A stretch of DNA of 64,000 nt from Aquilaria yunnanensis (lineage: Eukaryota; Streptophyta; Magnoliopsida; Malvales; Thymelaeaceae): positions 85,190,001-85,254,000 of the forward strand of contig CM077597.1 in NCBI GenBank assembly GCA_039654915.1, read 5' to 3'. The notes under the pieces are model-generated. The model was not told the origin of the DNA, did not search any database, and was given only the letters and a program-made list of their open reading frames with translations. Position 1 is the first letter of the stretch. Each line of letters opens with the position of its first letter. This document shows positions 1-10,959 of the stretch, piece after piece. A program made the translations under genes and the position numbers.

Positions 1-1140
1 ATGTTGTAACCTCTACATTTTCACCTTCAGGCCTAACCATCTCATACAATTGATGTAGTAGGCATGGATCCAAGGAATCCAGAAATGATCTTCCTTAGCG
101 TTAATATCCCGAAGAAGCTTAGATAAAAATGGTGTAATTCCATGAGATACCATCCTTCTGATTTAAGCCCTCTTCATTCTTTAGATTACAGACATTACGC
201 CATGCCACTAAAGGTTTTCAGCTTCCCTCCGCCTTCCTAGACCATAAAAAATTTTGGTAGATAGCATTGATTTTTTTTCAAAATTTTTTTGGGAATTAGA
301 AAAACTGAGTTCCAATATACTTTAATCAAAAGGAGTACTGACCTTATTAACTAAAGTATCCCTACATACGACAAAAGTTTCTTAGCCCACCCTTCCACTC
401 TCGGTTTCAACTTTTTTACCAATGGCTGAAAATCCTGTGCTAGCAGGTTTTCAGCAGACAAAAAGACTCCAAGGTACTTCATTGGGAGCTACCCTCCTCA
501 AAATCCCGAAACTCTAATAATTTCCTCCTTTAGATGACTCACCACTCCTATAAAAATCTCATATTTCACATACAAACCAGACACCTAGCTAAATTCTGTT
601 AAAATTGATTTGATGTGCATAATAGATGGAATATTTGCTTGACACATTAAGATTAGATAATCTACAATACACAAATTTGCAATTTTATGCCTGCTGCATT
701 TCAAATGGAATCTAAAATTTGGCATGCTCTTCAAGTGACTCAAGCTCCTACTGAGGCACTCCATACACAATAGAATAAGATAAGGGGAAATAGGATCGCC
801 TTATTGAAGACCTTTGCCCCCCTGAAAAAACCATAACACTTTCCATTGAGCATAATAGAGTAAGATGGACTTGTCACATGCTCCATGATCAAACCTGTAA
901 AATGTTCAGGGAATCCCAATTGCTGAAGGAGCTCTTTTAAAAATGGCCATTCTACTACGTCATATGCCTTGATAATATCTACCTTCATCATGCAATAAGG
1001 TGATACATATTTCTTGTAATATTTCAAAACATTGGAAAATGTAAAAAAAAAAAATTGCTGCAAAAAGTTCCCTCATTACAATACAAGCAACTAATTCTGA
1101 TAGCCAAGAACTTTTTTTCCTAAACTTTTTACTAATGACC
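1..1140 (-). mobile_element. L1-like LINE reverse-transcriptase remnant
   Basis: Read on the minus strand, 1063-740 gives the palm of a plant L1-type reverse transcriptase (MKVDIIKAYDVV, then LGFPEHF, TSPSYSIMLNGK). About 770-585 continues it with CMECLSRSL and LCIVDYLIL. In this family the last motif is normally FADD, so the catalytic aspartate pair is damaged. A frameshift separates the two pieces near 810. Further downstream (about 240-1) the minus strand still resembles the region after the RT domain, and the element runs off the window edge. It is a dead copy. The 5' limit near 1140 is approximate. Confidence 0.8.
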
Positions 1141-1739
1141 TTTGCTATAATAATAATTTTTTTTATTTTTTTATAATAAATTCTTGAGTCTTACTTGAAT
1201 TATATTATTGCTTTTAGATAGACCAGATATGTGAGCTTTTCATATAGTATATATACATCCAGGCTGGAAAAAAAAACTTTATTGAAACAAAAATTATATT
1301 CAAAGACATTTTTTATAGTAGAACAAACTTAGGCTATAATTGTTAAGTTGAAATTTTAAGTTTTATAAAATAATTATTGTATTTAAGATAATTATTTGAT
1401 AGTAATATAGAACAAATGGCAACATGCTTGATGCAAAAAATAAAAAATAAAAAATAAAAAAACGTAGTAATAACCTAGGAGTTTTAGCCATTAAAGATAA
1501 GATTAACTCAAAAGAAAAAATGCATGCAATACATGAATCTATAATATAGAATCAAGTGTGGGTAGGCTTAAAGCAAAAAACAAAATTTAGTACCAACTTA
1601 AGGTCCCTTTTAGTGTTCTAGTGCTAATAAAACTCTAATTAAATAAATAATGAAAAAATTAGTTTTTATTAAAACAACAAAATAACTTGCAATATAAGAA
1701 TAAAAAAAGATTGTTTAACATTTGTATACTTCTAAACTT
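1141..1739. other. AT-rich intergenic stretch, nothing recognised
   Basis: Very AT-rich with homopolymer A and T runs. There is no ORF of note, no terminal repeats and no similarity I could see to the other repeats in the window. Confidence 0.5.
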
Positions 1740-2330
1740 TATATTATAACCCTTTTATTTTAAAATTAGGATACATGCACTTCCAGTACTAACTTTAGGC
1801 AAACTGCTGTTAATGTAAGGATGCTTTTGGGTTAAAGTTGCAGGTAATTTTGTTTGACAAAATACGAGAACGTGGAAATCGATTTTAATCTTGAGAGATC
1901 GAAATTTGTCATAATCAAGGCGTGAGGCTGATCGAAATCTGTCTTAATCAGAGGTCTTCTTCCTAATTCAATGCTACTTGTTTCTTTAGATTTGGAATAA
2001 GCCTACCATATTACAGTTGATATGTTCATATTGATGCTTAAATCCCATTTGCGCTTTAAAAGTATATACGACAATTACTTTTGATGTTTGGATACATCTA
2101 AAAATATTCAGGTAAGGTCTCTGCATTGTGGTTACTAAGTTGTTGGCCAATGTAGTCATTTTCAGCACTGTGTCTTGTGTCTCTTTTAATCAATAAACTT
2201 CTTTGTTGCCGTTAAAAAAAAAAAAAAAGCATTAGACATGAAACTGTTTGTCGCATAATAACCGGTTATAGCCTTCCGAAGGTCGTGAGTCACGGTTTCG
2301 TTTGTCGTTAGGGTGGGCAAAATTGTAATA
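1740..2330 (+). promoter_or_regulatory. Orphan JIP-like promoter module A (interrupted)
   Basis: This is a copy of the promoter block in front of JIP-like gene 1. The distal part (ccctttattttaaaattagg at about 1750) matches 4790-4810. The middle part (gtggaaatcgattttaatc, then gcgtgaggc) matches the upstream regions of modules B and D. The core TGAGTCACGG...TTTGTCG lies at 2286-2307, followed by gggtgggca as in module B. About 35 bp beyond the core, where B and D have a TATA box, there is only ttgtaatag, so the TATA element seems lost. No JIP-like coding sequence follows. A roughly 300-bp poly(A)-tailed insertion splits the module. Confidence 0.65.
1928..2228 (+). mobile_element. Poly(A)-tailed retroposed tail inside promoter A
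   Basis: The segment ends in tttgttgccgtt followed by about 15 A. LINE 3' ends in this window have the same design (compare the reverse-strand tail at about 3577-3610 with its gccgttcag motif). It sits between two parts of the promoter block that are contiguous in module B, so it is an insertion. I found no clear target-site duplication, and the body before the tail is not recognisable. Confidence 0.5.
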
Positions 2331-2518
2331 GAACCTATTGTAGTGATTCCGATAATCTTATCCTTTTGTTTGCTAACTATAAAGAGATGCAACATAAATA
2401 AGAAAAAAAAAAGTAAGTCTCTCCCGGGCTGTCGATTCTCGTGGACAATTCGTTCCGTTCGAAGGGTTGAAAGGTATAAATTTGTCTTACTAAATACTAG
2501 CATTTATGAGTTTTATAA

Positions 2519-3486
2519 CATTACAAGAAAAAAGTAAAAAATTGAAAAACAAATTATTTACTAATCTGCCACTATTTTGCTTTTCTGTGACTGAAAAAGT
2601 CGGTCACCAATTGGTCACTAAATCCTTGGTCATTAAGGAGTACCGGCATAGTGACCAATACTAGCGACTAAAAAATCAGTCACCAAATCGATCATAACAT
2701 TAAATACCTATCTCATTTCTTTAATTTCTGTTTTTCTGGGATTTTTATTTGATTTTCTTTTAACAATTCTTTTATTCTTCACTAAATTTTAGTTATGATG
2801 AAGTTTCATGTAAGTTCTTTGAAAACTCCTAACTCAATTTTCCAGAAATTAAAAATGTTTGCTCCACCATTTGTTTAACTTCAACTTTAAATCACTTCAT
2901 ACTCTTCATTCTCCCTAAAAATACGCTTATCAATTTTCTTTAGAACCAAACAAAAAGGGCAACTCTAATCTAACATCATTTCCTCCACCCCCCCTTCGTC
3001 AAAATTGGATAGCCTGCTGGTTCGACTCTGCCTTCTAGGTATCAATCTCTGTTTCATTGTTCTCCAGTGCCTTCCACTAGTTGGTCTTCTCATGCTTTTT
3101 TAACAATAGTGAGAAACTATAGTGTGAAGGGGGAAGAGACAAGTAAAAGTTAGAATGCAGAGGGAGTCGAGATTAGTGAGAATGGCAAGAACCCCGTTTT
3201 TAATTTATATGGGAGAGGTACATGAAATTTGATTGGTTGGATTAATTCTTGCAGATTGCCAACATGGAAGCTTTTTGATGACCGAATAAAGTTGGTCATT
3301 AGGTCGGTTACTATAGTGACCGATTACTGACTGCCTAGTGACCAACCTTAGTGACCAAAACTCAAGCGCTCACTAGTCGGTCGGTCTCTTTGTTGGGAAG
3401 GCCGTTGTACTTTTTACTAACCGATTTAGTGACTGAAAGCATCTTGACCTCTTAATTTGTCACTAAAATTAAGTTATGTTGTAGTA
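2519..3486. mobile_element. Non-autonomous CACTA element
   Basis: The ends are CATTACAAG at 2519 and TTGTAGTA at 3479-3486, close to the CACTACAA/TTGTAGTG termini of plant CACTA elements. Both subterminal regions are packed with short direct and inverted copies of GTGACC/GGTCACTA (about 2590-2700 and 3270-3470), as in TNPA-binding arrays. There is no coding capacity. The flanking 3-mers (taa/tat) differ by one base. A related empty site at 4589-4632 lacks the insertion, which supports the borders. Confidence 0.75.
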
Positions 3487-3556
3487 TATAATTGAATAAA
3501 AGATGTGAGTTACGATAATTTATAAGTTTGTCAAACTTACAATAAAATAAAAAATA

Positions 3557-3570
3557 ATTAATTTGTCTTT
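3557..3570. repeat. LINE target-site duplication, left copy
   Basis: ATTAATTTGTCTTT, repeated exactly at 4528-4541, brackets the LINE tail between them. Confidence 0.75.
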
Positions 3571-4527
3571 ATTTTTTGTTTTTTTTTTTCTGAACGGCAA
3601 GAGGAAAAGAATTTATTAAAGGAAGCTGAAAATTGTACAATAAGAAATTTCAAGCTAGGTGTTGGAAATGTAACCTTATGGTGTTAGACACTTTACCCCC
3701 ATTTCATACCAATACAACAAGCAAGTGTTAGAAACAAATAAAAAAATACACTCACTTAGACAAAACTTGCACCTACCACTACCAATCAAGCAGAATGAAA
3801 GATCAAGAAAATTTACCCAAGGCAAATACTGGATCATGACACCAAAGAAACCAAGAGGAGTCAATATTTCTGGATCTCTTTGAAATCAAAATGAAAGACT
3901 TATATTGGGTTGCATCAAAAATTGCCCTGCTGTCAAAAGTTTTCCCAGAGAAGACTTCTGCATTTCGACCATTCCATATACACCAAATAGTTACAAGAAG
4001 CATAGCTGTCCAGATTCTATTGTTGCAGCATTTCTTAGTTTCTGATGTTTTTGACGTAGAATGCCTGCAAGAGACACATTTCCCCAGGCTGGATTTGCCC
4101 CAACAAGCGAAGAGATAAGACTAGATCCAAGAAACATGAGTGCAGTTATTCAGAATATGATCAGCAACTTCAAGTTCACTATCACAGAGAGGACAAAGTG
4201 GATCCACCTGGGCAATGCCTTTGATTGCCAAGTTCAGGTTTGTTGGTAATCTGTCTTGAACTGCCTTCCAAGGAAATGTGTTTACTTTTAATGGTATGAA
4301 GTTGTTCCACACAGTTCCTCCCTCCACTGCTGAAGCTTGAAACTGAATTTTGTCGATTTACCTCCTAATGTCTAAAGACAAGTAAACTCCATTATGATTT
4401 GGATGCCAAAATACCTGGTCGTCCTAATTTGTTGGAATCTGAAGGTTCTGGATTAAATGGGTCAATTGTTGTAATTGCACTTCCTCTCACTCCCTAGGTC
4501 CCCTGCGCCATCCCCAACTCCATACCC
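3571..4527 (-). mobile_element. 5'-truncated LINE with zf-RVT domain
   Basis: On the minus strand, 4327-4121 encodes the zf-RVT zinc-binding region typical of the C-terminus of plant L1 ORF2 (IPLKVNTFPWKAVQDRLPTN, then DPLCPLCDSE and ADHILNNC). It is followed by WCIWNGRNAEVF at 4003-3803. The 3' end at about 3610-3577 is an aataaattc / gccgttcag tail with a poly(A) run (poly-T on the plus strand). An exact 14-bp target-site duplication (3557-3570 and 4528-4541) defines the insertion, so this is a complete 5'-truncated insertion and not a random fragment. Stops and frameshifts make it non-functional. Confidence 0.85.
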
Positions 4528-4541
4528 ATTAATTTGTCTTT
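4528..4541. repeat. LINE target-site duplication, right copy
   Basis: Exact second copy of the 14-mer at 3557-3570. Confidence 0.75.
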
Positions 4542-4789
4542 GTTATCGTAACTATAATTAATTTGTCTTTATTGTAGTTACGATAATTAGCATTTGTGAG
4601 TTTTATATAATGGAATAATAAAAGATATGAAATAAGATATATAATATCTAATGATTATATTATTAGACTGAGATAATAATTTTTATTAGGAAAACGCAAA
4701 AAGATGAAGGTTGTTGTCTATCTGAGGCAGAAACAAGCGCAAAACAAGATTTATAAATATGAAAAATAGCACTGATGACTGACTTAGAC

Positions 4790-5034
4790 CCTTTATTTTA
4801 AAATTAGGATGCGTGCACTTATACAGTGACTAACGGAAAACTAGAAAGTGGAAATAGATTTTAGGAAACTTGATATGTCCTAATTTCTGTGACTCCAGGC
4901 GTGAGGCACGAGAGCGTTTGTCGTCGGGTGACCCGTAACCGGTTATTGTCTTCCGAGGGCCATGAGTCACGGTTCCGTTTGTCGTATGGGTGGGCAAAAA
5001 AGCCTATATAAGGCACCATTCATGCCCTCGATTT
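4790..5034 (+). promoter_or_regulatory. JIP-like promoter module B with TATA box
   Basis: This is the proximal promoter of JIP-like gene 1. It contains a gtttgtcg/gggtgaccc segment (about 4913-4935), accggtta, and the core TGAGTCACGGTTCCGTTTGTCG split across 4963-4984. A good TATA box (TATATAAGG) lies at 5005-5013, 35 bp after TGAGTCAC. TGAGTCA is a GCN4/bZIP-type site. The same core and spacing occur at about 17186 and 52380, and the core alone at 2286. Transcription should begin near 5035-5040. Confidence 0.7.
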
Positions 5035-5096
5035 CCCACAGCCAAGCTTAGCCAACCACTAGTTTCCCATAAACAAAAAGCATCCCAATCTCATCG
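5035..5096 (+). other. Gene 1 leader exon (start codon apparently lost)
   Basis: The leader lies between the TATA box and a consensus splice donor (ATCG|GTAATATCTC, GT at 5097). The corresponding place upstream of gene 2 reads ATG|GTAACATCTC, so gene 1 carries one extra base inside what is an ATG in its sister. The only ATG in the leader (about 5025) opens a 9-codon frame ending in TAG. The exon limits are inferred from consensus sites and the comparison, not from transcript data. Confidence 0.45.
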
Positions 5097-5688
5097 GTAA
5101 TATCTCTTACTATTCCTTGTTACATTATTATTTCATTTCGTCCTTTGGTTTTCTATAAACTTCAAATAACTCCTTACATTTATGATCAATTTTAGATTAC
5201 TTTATATTTATGTTCTTTTTATATCCTGTAAACGCATGCAAAAAAATAATAATAATAATAACAAAGAAAATCATACACCAAGAAGCGCTCACGTTTTGAA
5301 TTTCGTCATGTGATACGTATATACGTTTTGTCATTCTATATAGATACACATCTACTTTTTAATATTAGCTGTGACACTTTCATAATGTTTAAATGGATAT
5401 GAGATTTGGTTAAAGGAAACCATCATAAAACACACCATTTATTATGTTCACGTGGCACAATATTCATAACATTTCTATAAAAAAAAAGTGTCCTTTTTTG
5501 CGACAAATCGAGTAATTCAAAACTGATGCAATCTTCTAGATGCAAATGTTGGTATATGAACATATTTACTTAATTTTCCTGTTCCCAAAGTATAAAAAAA
5601 AATTTGCGACAACGTCGCCGTGGCTCAGCCTCCCAAACCAACCCCAATAAAACCGCTTCCCATCCCTTACACAATAACGCTAGAAGAC

Positions 5689-6380
5689 ATGCAAGCGCTG
5701 GAGGCTCAGAAGCATGGAGAGAACACCTATGTCCTGCTCAGGAATGATCTCGGCTTCAAACTCGAATATGTTCGGAACCTTGATTTTTACGGCGCTGAGT
5801 ATATCGGACTGCCCTTCCCCATGGTGATTGAGAATGGTGAGGTGGCTTCTTTCTTACACCAAACCGAGGACAAGTGCGGTTGCGCTTGCGATTTGCCGAC
5901 AGAACCCACTGGCTTGATCTCGGTCGGGTATGTAATATACAAGGGCTACTCCGTGGACACCAATTTAACCTACTACTTCGGCCTCGGTTGGATCAATGGC
6001 AACCAGAAGGTGCATACGCATAGTCCTGAATGCTAACCGTTATGCACACACATATTAACTAATGTAACAGGTTTTTTATTTCTCTACTACTAACTCTGCG
6101 TCAAACTACACATGTCCAGTTGGTTTTCGCAGAGTTCCTCAGTTCTGGGTGTGAAAGTGCAGATGAAAAAATCGAACAAGAAATCTACAGTAAACTGAAG
6201 AAGTGCTCGAAGCTGACGGCTTGTGAATCTATTCCATTCAGGGAGGGTGAGACTCTACTTTTCAAGGCAAAGTGGGACGCCGGTGAGAGCGTATTCCAGA
6301 GAACTTGCATTACCGCGCACTTCAAGCGCCAGCTTGCTAAAGGTCCCCATTATCATCCCGTACCCCTTCTTGATGTGTAA
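5689..6380 (+). CDS. JIP-23-like protein, gene 1 (two coding exons)
   Basis: Spliced CDS 5689-6009 joined to 6120-6380, 193 residues. The intron of 110 bp runs GTGCAT...TCCAG in phase 0. Exon 1 carries the block that recalls the 23-kDa jasmonate-induced protein family: GLPFPMVIENGEVASFLH, then ISVGYVIYKG, then YYFGLGWINGNQK. Exon 2 continues LVFAEFLSSG ... FQRTCITAHFKRQL. Total size is near the roughly 200 residues usual for that family, whose biochemical role is poorly defined. Gene 2 has the same exon plan and intron position. The open frame extends upstream to about 5596 with a proline-rich stretch (KPTPIKPLPIP) but no ATG, so 5689 is the first in-frame ATG. The ancestral start was probably in the leader exon. 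A cysteine-rich insert (KCGCACD) is not in gene 2. A poly(A)-signal-like aataaaa follows at about 6421. The family call rests on remembered motifs, not on an alignment. Confidence 0.6.
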
Positions 6381-6430
6381 TTCTATGTTGGCCCTGGGGA
6401 TGCATAAAGTCGGGAGATTTAAATAAAAGT

Positions 6431-8139
6431 GGACCCAAGTATGATCAACCCATCTCTTGTCTTCTGGTCCATCATGTTTGTGTTTGTTTGAATAAATCAA
6501 TGTTGCCATGACTATTGCTATTTAAGGATAGCGACTATGGAATGATGGTGCGTCACTATGACTTTTTTTTCTCGTTGCGATTTTGAAGTAAATGTAAACC
6601 ACCATACTCCGCACACTTACAATGGATTAATGGTCCATCATTATTTCTCACTCACGTCTCCTTCTTTTGGGTTTAATTGTTTGTCGCCGAAAGAATATAT
6701 ATTGCAAATTTGAATTACTATTGCTAATTAAGGATGGCGGCTTGTGTTTTTCCTAAATTTTTATTTAAAATAGTGAGGTCTAATAGAAAATTAAAGTGGG
6801 GTTCATAATAATTTTGCACACTTTTTACTCAATTTTTTCAAATAAAAGTAGGGTCCATAGACACCTCTTTGGTGTACATGAGCCTGCCTCTGTCAATGAA
6901 ATATGGAAAAGATAGATGAGATATTCATGTTATATAAAATATAAAAGAAAAAAATTTCATTTTAGCCCATAAATTTTATATTCCTTATCACTTGCCTCAT
7001 TGGCCTTATCTTATGTAACAAAAAAAGTTATTAATTTTTTTATATGTTTGAAGAGAAAATAGAGACAAAAAAAAATTAAAATTCTAGTTGGTAAAATATA
7101 TGAAAGCTCATGAATTAGTATAGGGCTTCTGATATTCTAATTATTAGTGAAGGGAAGAGACTCACTCATTTTTTTTATTAAGGTAAAATAAACACATTCT
7201 TTTGCTCTAATAGGTATTATGAAAATTATGGGGATCTGCTAAAAAATTAAAGTCAGTCCAATTACTAAATTATATGTCACTTATTAATATCTTTCTAAAG
7301 AAAGGGACCCCATACTACATATACATATAAATTAGCCACTACGGTTCAAGAACCTTAATATCTAGTTGAGGAAGTAGGCATTATACATAGAACGTTATTC
7401 TCTAGTTCCAATGAAGATTTGGGCATAGAGGCATGAGCAAGGAGAAGAGAAGTCTGAGCATGATAATATTGGGCTGAGGAATTGTGTGAGGAGGTGGCGG
7501 AGAGAATTGAGGAAGTAAATTAGGAGACTGATGACAGAGATTTAAAAAATTTCTATAGAAGGGTTGAGGGACTTTCAACCGTGAACAATTGATTTGTCTA
7601 TCTCACGAAATCAGGAAGGCGTCGAGTTGTACTTTGATAACTGAGCTTGGTAGTCAGAGACACAATTATTTTGAGTGATCTCTATTTTCTAAAAATCATA
7701 CCACTATTTATACTTTTCACCATAAAAATTTGGGGTGGATTACATTTCCTCCCTTTTGTTACTTTTTACACTTTCTCGTCAAGTGTGAAACCTATTGTTA
7801 CCTTTGTTTTCTCAATACTGGTAGGAAGTAAAGACTATTTTGTAATTAAGGGAGGATAATTTAAACTCTATTATTAGGAAATCTAAATTTAGTAGAAGAT
7901 AATTATGGAATACAATTACTGATAAAATAGCAAATAAAACCGATAAAAGAGTCTACAAAACTGATAAAAGTATAGGCAAATCAATAAAAAGAATGAAGAA
8001 AACTAATAAAAGACAGCTAGGAACTAATTGTTCATCAAAGAAACTAGTTCCTTTTTTACCAGTAACTGTTTGTTCTTTTAGCTCAATGAGATTTTTATTC
8101 TTTTATTATTAGTTGACAAATTTGAAGAAAAAAATGAAA
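6431..8139. other. AT-rich intergenic DNA, no gene seen
   Basis: No credible coding region. A short motif (attgctatttaaggatagcg at about 6515 and attgctaattaaggatggcg at about 6710) recurs about 200 bp apart and may mark a small decayed MITE. The rest is unclassified AT-rich sequence. Confidence 0.5.
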
Positions 8140-8575
8140 ATAAAAAATTACTTTTAGAAAAATAAAAATAATATAAAAAGAAAAAATTGAAATAAAACAA
8201 AGAACATAATGTATACGGATTTAAAAAAAAGTAAACTAAAAATAGAAGGAATAAACTTGGAAACAAAACACTGACAAAGTTAAATACAGAAATAAGATGA
8301 AAAAGTGAAAAAATATTGGAAAGGGAAAAAATGGACAAGCAAAAAGTGAAAATAAATGAAAAAGAAAATAAAAAATAAAACTGGAAAAGGAAAATAAAAT
8401 GAAAAAATGAAAATAAAGAAAACACTAAATGAAAAATAAAAAAACTGGAAAAAGAAAATAAAAAAACTCGGAACAATATACAAAAAATTCTGAAACAAAG
8501 AAAGAAAATAGAAAAAAAAAAAACAGGGTAAAAAGTAAAAAATGAAGTGGAAAAATAGGGAAAAAAACCAACTTC
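8140..8575. repeat. Purine-rich low-complexity tract
   Basis: About 430 bp made almost only of A and G on the plus strand, in irregular units such as gaaaaataaaa and ctggaaaaagaaaat. The long phenylalanine/serine-rich open frame on the other strand simply reflects this base skew. Confidence 0.85.
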
Positions 8576-8705
8576 CGCAATACCTTTGGTCACTCTGCCA
8601 AATCCAACGGTTTATCTTAAACGGACGGAAAATCTATGGGTATTAAATGCATGTCCTGTAGCACATATCTAGCAGGTGCACACAAATCTGACATTTTTCT
8701 TTGCG

Positions 8706-9140
8706 TAAATTATAATTTGTCCCCTATGATTTAAGTGAAATTATAATTTATCCCTTCTATTTCAGAAATATACACTTTGCCCCCTACTTTTTTTAACACA
8801 GTCAAACAGTAATTTTTGAAACCATTATTTATACTATACAGTAGTTATCTTTAAATAATTTCAATTTGTATGGTATTTTTTTTAGACATTTAAAAAATAC
8901 TGTTTTAAAAACTAAAAAAATACAAAAAGAAAAAAAAAATAATTTAAAATTTTCATTTACTATAAAAAAATACCATACAGATTGAAATTACTGGATGATG
9001 ATTATCATAATAACTAAATTAAGATTTCAAAATTTGCTGTCTATTAAACAAGAAGGGGGCAAAGTGTATATCTCTGAAATAGAAAGGGCAAAGTGTAATT
9101 TCACCTAAACCTTAAGGGGCAAATTGTAATAGTCCCTTTT
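8706..9140. mobile_element. Foldback MITE with long inverted arms
   Basis: The left arm (about 8706-8900) contains aattataatttgtcccc, tctatttcagaaatatacac and tttgccccct. The right arm, read in reverse complement from about 9140, gives ttacaatttgcccctt, tctatttcagagatatacac and tttgccccct in the same order. The arms continue inward through ttcaatttgtatggtatttt and its mirror at about 8970. Nearly the whole element can fold into one hairpin. It has no coding capacity. Confidence 0.8.
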
Positions 9141-9183
9141 TCTTTTTAACCTTTTCCTTTGCAATTTAGATAAGAGGAGTGAT

Positions 9184-9430
9184 GTGTGAGACTGGAAGTC
9201 TTACACCATTTTCTAGCCATTGATTACAACTAAATCTAATCGCTAAAAATGCCCCATTATTACAAAAATTAAGATATAATTTTTAACAATATCCTTTCCT
9301 TTTTCTCTATAAAATTTTCTCCCCATGAATTTCGCCCACGCCAACTTGTCTTCTTTCCTACTGCTTTCATACCAAACCCAATTTTCTTTCTTCCACCATG
9401 CTACATCAAAAGAATGAAAAGTTCAGAACA
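9184..9430. repeat. MULE left terminal inverted repeat
   Basis: Pairs with about 11655-11904 in reverse complement with scattered mismatches and small indels. The first 24 bases also form a local near-palindrome. Confidence 0.75.
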
Positions 9431-9907
9431 TTCGCCAGACAACTACAATTTCATTCCTTTCTTGCTCAAAAGTTTCCCATCCCATCATCCATTACTCTTT
9501 TCTTCCCCACTACTTGTCAAACACAATTCTTTTTCTTCTTTGGATTACCTAAAAAGTAATTCTTCTTCTTCAACCACACTACATGAAAGTATTGTTGTAC
9601 TTCAGAAAAACAAAACACAATGGAGTTGATAGTGGGGATTTCCAATCATGATTGGTTAGTAGTTTCTCTCTTCAATTGTTTGATTTTTTCTTTCATTAGT
9701 TGGGGAGAAATTCCATTTCGTGAAAGTTTTTAATATCAATGGGAAAGGCAAACTGAAGGCATGTAACTTCATCTTATTTTAGTTTATTTTCTATAGTTAC
9801 CCAAACTAAGATCATAATTAAAGTCAAATTCTTGTTCTCTTTTTAGGAATTTTAATATTCACATGGTTTGCTAAGAATGTGATTAATTAGTTTTTATTTT
9901 CCAAATC

Positions 9908-10680
9908 AATGAACCATATGTAAGGCAAGAGTTTGATTCCTTAGATAGCTCTAATATATTTTACAAAGTTTTTGCTAAAGAAAAGGGCTTTGGAATTTGA
10001 GTTCGATCAAGTAAAAAAAAGGCTCATACCGATGGTGTGATCAAGTAAAAACCAATACAATGCTAGAAAAATTAAAAAGAAGAGCTCAATAATGAGGACT
10101 GGTTGTGAGGCATTACTTAGGGTGGTAAAAGCTAGAAAAGATAAAACTTGGGTTGTAAAATCATACATAAATTTTCACAACCATAATTTGGTTAGTCCTA
10201 GAACTGTTTGCTTTTTAAGATGCCATAATAGAACGACACCAGCAGCAAAAAGCCTTGTTGAAAAATTTGATGGAGAGCGGCTTTATACCAAAAAGATAGC
10301 AACACTATTTAAAAAAGCTAAAAGTGGATTTACTAATAGAAATTGTTGGAATCACTTAAGAATTTTATGGAAATTAAACCTTGATATGGGAAATGCTTAA
10401 ACAACTTCAAGTTATTTCTAGAAAAAAAAAGTTGAAACACAAACATATTTATGCAATTTAATGCGATGGTGATAAACACATGGTCAATTTATTTTGGGTG
10501 GATGTTCAAGCTTGATTGTCATGTGAGTACTTTGGAGATGGTATTACATTTGATACAAATTATAAGACAAATAAATATAGTATGTCATTTGTACCATTTG
10601 TAGGGTTGAAAAATGTCACGAGCTTTACAGAACCTATGGCAACTAAGGTTTATAAGAAGTTTACATATGGGCCTAAACAA
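9908..10680 (+). pseudogene. FAR1/MULE transposase, N-terminal half
   Basis: From 9908 the plus strand encodes a FAR1 DNA-binding domain (EPYVRQEFDSLDSS, KEKGFGI, VRSSKKKAHTDGVIK). It then runs through the open frame 10092-10400 (RTGCEALLRVVKAR, WVVKSYINFHNHNLVSPRTV), in the style of the WRKY-GCM1-like zinc finger C..C..H.H. After a frameshift the start of the MULE transposase domain appears at about 10510-10620 (YFGDGITFDTNYKTNKYSM, then FVPFVGLKN). Several stops and frameshifts kill it. The domain breaks off in the middle of the DDE core, and its continuation lies on the opposite strand of the same element. Confidence 0.8.
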
Positions 10681-10959
10681 ATCTGAAAGGAAAAAGGTGA
10701 TGACTAATTAATTATCATGTTGTTTTATTTGCTTTTAGGTTTTTTATTATCTTATTTCATTTTCAATCCCATGTTCATAGAACATGGTAGAAGTAGCTAG
10801 TAGTGGAGTCAATTGAGATATTTAGTTTTTCTATTCCTGAAAACTTGCTATATTTAATTGTGAAAATATGTCAGAAGAAGGAGTTGAGTTTCACCCAAAT
10901 TTGATTCCTAAAGAGATTGAAGGGTTCTCTCCAATGAGCCTTTAACTCCAACATCAATA

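Noticed and set aside
5620..5688. GTG at 5620 as start of JIP-like gene 1
   Set aside because: Plant nuclear genes start with ATG, and the segment before 5629 probably belongs to the intron; 5689 is the first in-frame ATG.
8078..8593. 171-codon Phe/Ser-rich frame on the minus strand
   Set aside because: It is the read-through of a purine-rich low-complexity tract; composition explains the lack of stops.
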